Positions 55,301-64,000 of a stretch of DNA of 64,000 bases are shown in pieces; within the stretch, counting starts at the first letter, position 1, and each line of letters starts with the position of its first letter. Position numbers and translations under genes: made by a program. The notes beneath the pieces are model-generated. The model searched no databases. It was not told where the DNA came from and worked only from the letters and a program-made list of their open reading frames with translations. Source of the DNA: Rhodovulum sp. P5 (GTDB lineage Bacteria > Pseudomonadota > Alphaproteobacteria > Rhodobacterales > Rhodobacteraceae); NCBI RefSeq assembly GCF_002079305.1, contig NZ_CP015039.1, forward strand, positions 2,563,501 through 2,627,500, in the 5' to 3' direction.

Positions 55301-57468
55301 AGTTGCGTGTCGCCAACGACCGTTTCCTGAGTATGGCCGAGAACGCACCCGGCGCAATTTTCGAATGCCACATGGCCCCTGACGGCGAGATGGACTTCAA
55401 GTTCCTCAGCTCCACGCTTTTGGACCTGATGGGCGTGGCGCGCGGCGACGTGGTCGCCAAGGGCAGGAACATGTTTGCGCGGATCCCGCAGGAGGATGCG
55501 GAACTGATCTTGCCCCAGATCATGCAATGCGCCGCGGACCTGCGCCCCTATGAGGTCAAGCACCGCGTCGATCATCCCGAAAAGGGACTGCGCTGGGTCA
55601 TGGCGGCGGCAAATCCCTCCCTGCAACCGGACGGATCGATCATATGGCACGGCAGCGTCGTCGATATCACCGACCGGCTGGAGATGGAGCATCGCGCGGC
55701 GCAGGCGGCCGAAGAGCTCAAGCGGGCCCATGACAGTCTGACCCTGCTGGCCGACATCTCGACCGTTGGTCTTTACGAGTTCTGCCTGCAGCCGGACGGC
55801 ACGACGAAACTGTCCTATTTCAGTGCCCGCTTCGCCGAGCTTGTCGGTTTCGCCCGCGAAGACCTGGAAAAATCGGACGAAGGTGTCTTTGCCCGTATTC
55901 CTGAAGAAGACCTGCCCGCTGTCCGGGCTGCCATTGCGAAAAGCCACCGTGACCTGGTGCCGTTCAGCGTGCGTTTCCGCCTGCGGCATCCCGATCGGGG
56001 CATGGTCTGGGTTCTGGCGGCCGCGAATGCACCGCGTCTGAAAGACGGCGTGTTCACATGGTCGGCGGCGCTGTCCGATGTCACCCCCGTGGTCGAGCGC
56101 GAGCAGGAACTGCGTCGTGCCCACCGTTTGGCCGAGGACATGCGCGCCGAGAACGAGAGGCAGGCGCTGCATGACGGGCTGACCGGTCTTCCCAACCGTC
56201 GCTTCTATGACAAGATGATCGCCGAGCGGCTGGCCTCTGCGGTGGATGGCGGGCCGCGGGACTGTGCCCTTATCCGGCTCGATCTGGACCATTTCAAATA
56301 CGTCAACGACACGCTGGGGCACGAGGCCGGTGATCTTGTGCTGGTGCGCGTGGCGGCGGTGTTGCGCGACTGCCTGCGCGAAGGGGATTTCGTGGCCCGC
56401 ATCGGCGGCGACGAATTCTCGATCCTGATGGCGCCGGGCGTGTCCGAGGTGGAGGCCGAGGCGCTGGTCGAAGAGATCCGCGTGCGGCTGGCCGAACCGC
56501 TGATCTATGAGGGGCGCCAATGCCGCTATGGCGCGAGCTTCGGGATCGCGCAGACCGAGGATGTGTCCGAGATGGGCGAGGACATCCAGATGTTCGCCGA
56601 TGCTGCGCTGTACCGTGCCAAGGCGAGTGGGCGGAACCGGCTGGAGGTGTTTACCCCGGACCTGCATCGGGAGATCCTGACCGACCGGCGTCTTGCGGTC
56701 GAAATCCACGAAGGGCTCGACCGGGATCAGTTCGTGCCGTTCTTCCAGCCGCAGGTTGCAGCCGATGACGGACGACTGGTCGGGATCGAGACGCTGCTGC
56801 GCTGGAAACACCCGGTCGAGGGGCTCTTGTCGCCGGACGCCTTCATGCATGTGGCCGAACAGTTGCGCCTTGTTCCCGAAATCGACCGGATCATGATGGA
56901 GAAATCCCGCGATGCGCTGGCAAACTGGCGTGAACAGGGCCTGATCGTGCCGAAGATCAGCTTCAACGTCTCGTCGGGCCGGATGCACGACCCCAGCGTC
57001 GTGGCGCTGGCCGGCGAGATGGCAAGCGGTGAGACGCGCGTGACCTTCGAGCTTCTGGAATCGATCCTGGTGGAGGAGGAGAACGACACTTTCCGCTGCC
57101 ACCTCGACATGCTGCGCGAGGTCGGGGTCGATATCGAGATCGACGATTTCGGCTCTGGCCATGCCTCGATCATCGGGGTGATGGAAATCGCGCCCTCTGC
57201 GCTGAAGATCGACAAGCGCATCGTGCTGCCGGTCGAACAGGACCTGCGCGCGCGCAGCCTGGTGCGGGCGATTGTCGAGATCGCCGACACGCTGGGGATC
57301 AACACCGTGGCCGAGGGCGTCGAAACCGAGAAGCAGGCCAGGATTCTGCGTGGCATCGGCTGCGATGTTCTTCAGGGCTACCTGTTTGCGCGCCCGCTGA
57401 GCGAAGACCAACTGCTGACCTATGCGCTGGGCGATGGGCTGAGCAAGGCACTGGCAGGGGGCCGCTAG
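52360..57468 (+). CDS. Nine-PAS GGDEF-EAL cyclic-di-GMP protein
   Basis: About 1,700 aa, cytoplasmic (no membrane span seen). An N-terminal PAS is followed by eight more PAS/PAC modules at ~138-residue spacing; their ends read like DISRRK, DITDHK, DIDDLK, DITAQ, DVTEQK, DVTEQ, DITDR and DVTPV. Then a GGDEF domain with intact RIGGDEFS (~residue 1350) and an EAL domain whose ETLLRW, FNVSSGRM, ELLES, IDDFGSGHAS and ALKIDKR motifs fit an active phosphodiesterase (ExLxR kept). It could both make and break c-di-GMP. Start uncertain: GTG 52351, ATG 52360 or ATG 52399. A paralogue ends at 437. Confidence 0.88.
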   Translation: MKGAVFAVLQVLSMQRHNQAAPVCEETPGVSILVVSPSGHILSASGAAIAAMGPESTDLSGRVLGDILCPDDVAGVETAIRALDGGQVAATDVELGVLCAGGVCRRFRAFLSPVRADDRMVAVSMVLHEPGKERAGPTVSSAPDPARQFDPGLMRQAARHFGFAQWFLEPATRAMWATEAYFDLLGFEPDEVELSGPWLRSRLHPDDFDATVSRMEQLLANENETFAIDYRLRCKDGTYKWFQANARLYSRKGTGLPPVVCGSLIDISRRKANESRLNAARAKADAARAEAEKSESLLHIATEHAGVAPWFLNPATGEFVRNDRFGTITGRTGDGLAKTLDGMLGMVHPDDLPMVQRELAAMVQGKQAEAKADHRIRHKDGHWVWCTSVAKPYQSGEDGQPLLICGTTFDITDHKAYEARLAEALRAAQTAREEAQEAAEILRHSTENSNVVPWYRYPDFGQDRVGDHLKTMLGHGPEFEIDRPAFLDLMHPDDRSAAKADFWAMDRGEIDAYDHSFRLRRADGTWCWFSAMAKRVDRSDQGRPLLICGSLTDIDDLKRNEARLAEAASEAQQAQDRLRKLADNMPGALAERQGWPDGTSSLPYFSARLPEMFATTRDAIEKDSTALYVHMHQDDRARLVERVDQSAAELSAFDERVRIMDPETGPRWVRISSQPFAQPDGSVIWYGNVNDITAQVETEQRAEEAAARLRFLEERLRLATEAAGIGVWDFDLVSGQLVWDDTMHRIHGIAPGSFGGRLEGWVDLVHPEDIAASERRFSAAVQSGSAFDDAFRIVRPDGTVRVISARAQIFRDASGAPVRAVGVNMDVTEQKAAELHLAEAAEDARRAHDRLNILADNAPGALFEFRQDSAGVFSLPYFSANLAPIMGVTAEALAADGAAVFAHIHPEDLPKVVEDIAISRADLSDFTARFRINDPRTGLRWVMVSSLPSLQSDGAVVWYGNMFDVTEQEKVERQAAAAAKELRVANDRFLSMAENAPGAIFECHMAPDGEMDFKFLSSTLLDLMGVARGDVVAKGRNMFARIPQEDAELILPQIMQCAADLRPYEVKHRVDHPEKGLRWVMAAANPSLQPDGSIIWHGSVVDITDRLEMEHRAAQAAEELKRAHDSLTLLADISTVGLYEFCLQPDGTTKLSYFSARFAELVGFAREDLEKSDEGVFARIPEEDLPAVRAAIAKSHRDLVPFSVRFRLRHPDRGMVWVLAAANAPRLKDGVFTWSAALSDVTPVVEREQELRRAHRLAEDMRAENERQALHDGLTGLPNRRFYDKMIAERLASAVDGGPRDCALIRLDLDHFKYVNDTLGHEAGDLVLVRVAAVLRDCLREGDFVARIGGDEFSILMAPGVSEVEAEALVEEIRVRLAEPLIYEGRQCRYGASFGIAQTEDVSEMGEDIQMFADAALYRAKASGRNRLEVFTPDLHREILTDRRLAVEIHEGLDRDQFVPFFQPQVAADDGRLVGIETLLRWKHPVEGLLSPDAFMHVAEQLRLVPEIDRIMMEKSRDALANWREQGLIVPKISFNVSSGRMHDPSVVALAGEMASGETRVTFELLESILVEEENDTFRCHLDMLREVGVDIEIDDFGSGHASIIGVMEIAPSALKIDKRIVLPVEQDLRARSLVRAIVEIADTLGINTVAEGVETEKQARILRGIGCDVLQGYLFARPLSEDQLLTYALGDGLSKALAGGR

Positions 57469-57837
57469 GCCGGTCAGACGGGGTCTTTGTGCGCGTTTCG
57501 CACCGGATGCGGCGCCCGTATTTTTATGCACGCATTCGAATGTGAGCATATATGTCGCACCCTGCGCAGGCGCGGCTGCCCGAAAAATGGGCGCAAAATT
57601 AACCTGTAGGCATCTGTATTAAAGCGACAATTCCACCCTGTCGGCATTAATATGCGCATCTGCGGTGTTTCTTTTAACAACCTTGCCAAGTCCTGTGGAA
57701 AAAAATTATCGTCATTTTAGGGCGTTAAGAATCGAGCAGAACAAAAAAACAAAACGATCTTCGGGCGAAGACCCGAGCGCGAACACTGGAAAGGCCTGGC
57801 GACGGAACAGGGTCGCCGACGAGGGAGGAGCTTTTCA
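57469..57837 (+). promoter_or_regulatory. AT-rich promoter region upstream of the SCP2-RND cluster
   Basis: 369 bases without a gene, clearly lower in GC than its surroundings, with A/T runs at 57700-57760. A direct repeat CCTGT(A/C)GGCAT occurs at 57603-57613 and 57637-57647 (34 nt apart), possibly a regulator site. It ends in GAGGGAGGAG (57820s), the ribosome site of the next gene. No firm promoter was identified. Confidence 0.5.
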
Positions 57838-58239
57838 ATGCCCGAACTGTTCTCGGACGACTTCATGGTCGATTTCGGAAACGCATGGAATGACGATGAA
57901 ATCGGTGAGGCTTTGGCCAAGATCGGGTTCAACTCGACCATCGGTTACGGTTTCGAAGGCGACGACAAACCAAAGGGTTATCTCAAGGTCGAGAATGGCT
58001 TTGTGACCGAGGCCGGCGCCTATCAGGACGCCGCGCTAAACTGGGATCTGCGCGCCAAGCCCGCCGACTGGGAGAAATGGTGCCAGAAGGGCGTCAGCAT
58101 GATGTCGCTCGGCCTGGCCTATACCTCGGGCAAGCTGAAGTTTCTGACGGGTGACTATACCGCGATGATCAAGAACCCGGCGATGGCCGGGCCGTTCATC
58201 AAGAGCTTCGCGGTCATGGGACGCGTTCCGCGCACCTGA
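57838..58239 (+). CDS. SCP2 sterol-carrier-like domain protein
   Basis: 133 aa, no signal peptide. The fold pattern (GYLKVENGFVTEAG, WDLRAKPADWEKW, GLAYTSGKLKFLTGDYTAMIKNPAMAGPFIKSF) resembles SCP2-type lipid-binding proteins, including the hydrophobic C-terminal helix that closes the pocket. Such proteins bind lipids, acyl-CoAs or quinone-like molecules in the cytoplasm. GGAGGAGC precedes the ATG. It heads a run with an efflux adaptor and an RND permease (36-nt gap), so it may hand a lipophilic substrate to the pump. That link is inferred. Confidence 0.65.
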   Translation: MPELFSDDFMVDFGNAWNDDEIGEALAKIGFNSTIGYGFEGDDKPKGYLKVENGFVTEAGAYQDAALNWDLRAKPADWEKWCQKGVSMMSLGLAYTSGKLKFLTGDYTAMIKNPAMAGPFIKSFAVMGRVPRT

Positions 58240-58275
58240 ACCCTACCGAAATCCTGACGGAGGAGGAGGCGTCGA

Positions 58276-59553
58276 ATGTCGGCGATCTCAAGGATTTTTG
58301 CGCTTGCCGTGGCGGCGTTGGCGGGAGCCGGGGCCGTGATCGTGGCCCGCCCGTACCTGTTCCCCGAAGAGCCGTCCGGCGCGCGGTCCGCGGAGGGATC
58401 GGCCCATTCGCGGCCCCCGGTTTACGGCCCGGCCTTCGCGGCGGCGTCCGGCCGGCTGGTCGAAGTGTCCGAGATGTCGGCGGCGCAACGCATCCGTCTT
58501 GGCGGAACGGTCGAACCGGACCGGACCGTGCGCCTGTCTGCCGAAGCCTCCGGCCGCGTGACCTTCGTCGCGGGTGAGGAAGGCGACCGAGTGGCAGAGG
58601 GCGACATCGTCGTCGGCCTGGATACCGATGCGATCGACCCGCAATACCGGGCGGCATGGGCGGATCTGAGCGAACAGATGGCCGGTCTTGCCAATGCCCG
58701 GACGCAACTTGTGAATGACCTTTACGGCCCGACAACGCCGCCGATGGGGGGCACGCCGCAGGCCGCCTTCGATCAGGCCGGCGTGCCGCTTTACAACATG
58801 TTCCAGAGCATGATGGGCGGGATGCCGGGCACGCCCTATAGCGGGCCGATGCAGACCCAGTCCGAGGCGCAGCGCAACTTCGCCACCGCCTCGGCTGCGC
58901 GGTACGACTATGAACGACAGCTTGCGGCGCTGTCGGCCGCGCAATCCCGGCTTGACGGGCTGGACGCGCAGTTGCGCGACCGCCGGGCCATTGCGCCCTG
59001 GAACGGCGTGATCATGAAGCGGTTCGTGCGCGTGGGCGATCAGGTGCAGCCCGGTCAGCCCGTGGCCGAGTTCGCCGATGTCGATGCCCTTGTCGTTCGG
59101 ATCGACGTGCCGGTTGCGATGGTGGAGAACCTGCATCTTGGCGAACGGGTGCCGCTAAGCATTGCCGGCAACAACATCTGGGCACCGGTCAAGCAGATCT
59201 ATCCGGCGGCCGATCCCTCGGCCCATACCGTGCCGGTCAAGCTGGCGCTGCCCTATGGCGCCCCCGCGGCACCCGGCATGTATGCCGTAGCTTGGATCGG
59301 GCAGGAGAAGAGCGGCAGCCCAAGCGCGCTTTCGGCCGCGATTCCGGCCAGTGCCGTGACCTATCGCGGCAGCCTGCCGCTCGCCTTCGTCGCGGGGCGC
59401 GACGGCCGGGTCGAGATGCGCGTGGTCCGGCTGGGCGACCGGCAGGGCGACCGGGTCGCCGTTCTGTCGGGCCTGAAGCCCGGCGAGATGGTCGTGGATA
59501 CCCCCGCGCCGGATCTGAAATCAGGCCAGTGGCTTGCGGTAACCGGCGGCTGA
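58276..59553 (+). CDS. RND efflux periplasmic adaptor (membrane fusion protein)
   Basis: 425 aa. An N-terminal membrane anchor or signal (ISRIFALAVAALAGAGAVIVARPYLF) leads to the lipoyl half-motifs (ASGRVTFVAGEEGDRVAEGDIVV ... APWNGVIMKRFVRVGDQVQPGQPVAEFAD), a short alpha-hairpin and a beta-barrel/membrane-proximal end. An unusual insert in the hairpin is rich in Met, Gly and Pro (PPMGGTPQ... MMGGMPGTPYSGPMQ, ~155-200). GGAGGAGG precedes the ATG. It joins the RND permease 13 nt downstream to an outer-membrane channel not present here. Confidence 0.9.
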   Translation: MSAISRIFALAVAALAGAGAVIVARPYLFPEEPSGARSAEGSAHSRPPVYGPAFAAASGRLVEVSEMSAAQRIRLGGTVEPDRTVRLSAEASGRVTFVAGEEGDRVAEGDIVVGLDTDAIDPQYRAAWADLSEQMAGLANARTQLVNDLYGPTTPPMGGTPQAAFDQAGVPLYNMFQSMMGGMPGTPYSGPMQTQSEAQRNFATASAARYDYERQLAALSAAQSRLDGLDAQLRDRRAIAPWNGVIMKRFVRVGDQVQPGQPVAEFADVDALVVRIDVPVAMVENLHLGERVPLSIAGNNIWAPVKQIYPAADPSAHTVPVKLALPYGAPAAPGMYAVAWIGQEKSGSPSALSAAIPASAVTYRGSLPLAFVAGRDGRVEMRVVRLGDRQGDRVAVLSGLKPGEMVVDTPAPDLKSGQWLAVTGG

Positions 59554-59566
59554 GGGGCGGTAGACA

Positions 59567-63225
<3,659 letters not shown>

Positions 63226-63229
<4 letters not shown>

Positions 63230-63696
63230 TCGTGCGTTCATCTCTCGCCCTTGCAGCGGCCCTGTTCTGCGCGCCCGTGGCGGGGTCGGCGGGGACGTTC
63301 GGCGAACTTTCCGCGGCCAAGGCCCGGCCCCCGGTGCAGGAGCCACCGGCCGCCACCTGCCCGCCCTATTGCCCGGTTGCGCCCTATTATGCGCCCCCTG
63401 CGGCCGAGGGCGGACTGCGCCGCGGTTACGTCACCGGGCAGCCTTACATGGTCGCTCCCGTGCCGCCGCCCACCCCGTACCCGCCGCTTGTGACGGGGCC
63501 GGGTGGCGAACCGGGCGGGGCGATCCCGATCTGGAGTTACGGCCAGATGACCTCGATGTCGAACCCCTACGATCCGTGGGGGCTCAGCACGCCTTTCATG
63601 CACGTACCTTGGTCGACGCCGCTGTCGGGGTGGACCAATGCGACGACATGGAACTGGTGGCGCGAACGATCCGGCGCGTCACCGGGCAACTGGTAG
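63226..63696 (+). CDS. Secreted Pro-rich hypothetical protein
   Basis: 156 aa, not recognised. A signal peptide (MIVRSSLALAAALFCAPVAGSAG) is followed by a Pro/Tyr/Gly-rich region (PPYCPVAPYYAPPA) and a Trp-rich C-terminus (WSTPLSGWTNATTWNWWRERSG). It overlaps the RND permease by 4 nt and is thus probably made together with it. Composition suggests a surface or periplasmic structural protein. Confidence 0.65.
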
Positions 63697-63745
63697 CGCG
63701 GACACAGACCGCGCTGCCACGGGTTAACCAAGGAGGAGACGACCC

Positions 63746-64000
63746 ATGAAAACTCTCAAGATCGCACTGCTCTCGACCGGCTTTGCCGCCGTTGCAGGGC
63801 TGGCCGCTGCCCAGCAGAACATGCAGCCCCCGCCCCCGAGCGGCCCCTATGCCGGTCAGGAACAGCAGGCCCCGGCCCCGCAGGCTGGCCCGCAGGCCCC
63901 GGCCCCCTATGGCTACGCCCCGGCGCCCTACGGCTATGGCTACCCGCCCCCCTACTACGGCGGCTACCCCTACTACGATGACTACGGCTACGGCCGTGGG
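63746..64000 (+). CDS. Secreted Pro/Tyr/Gly-rich protein, 3' end outside window
   Basis: Partial; the first 85 codons are open to the window edge. AAGGAGGAG precedes the ATG. A signal peptide (MKTLKIALLSTGFAAVAGLAAA) leads into QNMQPPPP, a PQAP-type spacer and repeated PYGYG / PYYGG units. The composition recalls sulfur-globule and other low-complexity coat proteins, but similar composition arises often, so no function is assigned. It follows the 63226 gene by 49 nt. Confidence 0.7.
   Translation, partial: MKTLKIALLSTGFAAVAGLAAAQQNMQPPPPSGPYAGQEQQAPAPQAGPQAPAPYGYAPAPYGYGYPPPYYGGYPYYDDYGYGRG

Noticed and set aside
52396..57549. 1,717-aa open frame on the minus strand
   Set aside because: It is antisense to the nine-PAS GGDEF-EAL gene, has low-complexity Arg/Gln/His-rich composition and no family motifs; long antisense frames are common in high-GC DNA.

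Overview
The window is a high-GC, densely coded stretch of an alphaproteobacterial chromosome, most likely from the Rhodobacterales (Roseobacter/Rhodobacter group). Pointers are petABC for a three-subunit cytochrome bc1, a petP-petR regulator pair, the order histone-deacetylase-like gene/xseB/ispA/dxs, frcBCAK sugar import, VPLPA-type C-terminal sorting tails and a DUF5665 protein. Most of it is ordinary housekeeping and transport.

Layout. 1-437 is the 3' end of an EAL-domain gene that is a close paralogue of the giant gene at 52.4-57.5 kb. 0.5-4.5 kb (minus) is phnCDEE for phosphonate/phosphate-ester uptake. 4.8-6.3 kb is a poorly coding patch with a broken VPLPA-tail gene, unrecognised fragments and two small coupled ORFs, ending at tRNA-Lys(TTT). 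6.5-10.2 kb (plus) is dapF, mtaB, a PaiB-like protein, a small protein and a GST. 10.4-13.2 kb is petABC behind a structured leader. 13.3-16.7 kb (minus) is thiBPQ under a TPP riboswitch. 16.8-21.9 kb holds aroC, an EamA exporter, an HU protein, amn and an SDR protein.

21.9-27.6 kb is a sugar-uptake operon (frcB-frcC-frcA-frcK plus a D-lyxose-isomerase-like gene) divergent from a ROK regulator, with a long AT-rich palindrome between them. 27.6-32.9 kb (minus) holds the isoprenoid/xseB operon and petP-petR. 33-42 kb holds ilvE, a phosphohexomutase, a frameshifted TauE-like gene, adenine deaminase, pncA-pncB, trhO and an unknown gene. 42.6-48.2 kb holds a VPLPA-tail secreted protein, peroxiredoxin, FAD reductase, rsmD, rpsO, DUF5665, an unknown and a fluoroacetate-dehalogenase-like enzyme.

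Two regions stand out. At 48.2-52.1 kb, four genes overlapping by 4 nt (HAD-UbiA fusion, GtrA, DprE1-like, DprE2-like) look like a complete polyprenyl-phosphate-arabinose pathway, the activated arabinose donor best known from mycobacterial cell walls. At 52.4-64 kb a nine-PAS GGDEF-EAL protein of about 1,700 residues is followed by an SCP2-like protein, an RND pump whose permease carries a basic histone-H1-like C-terminal tail, and two secreted Pro/Tyr-rich proteins, the last cut by the window edge.
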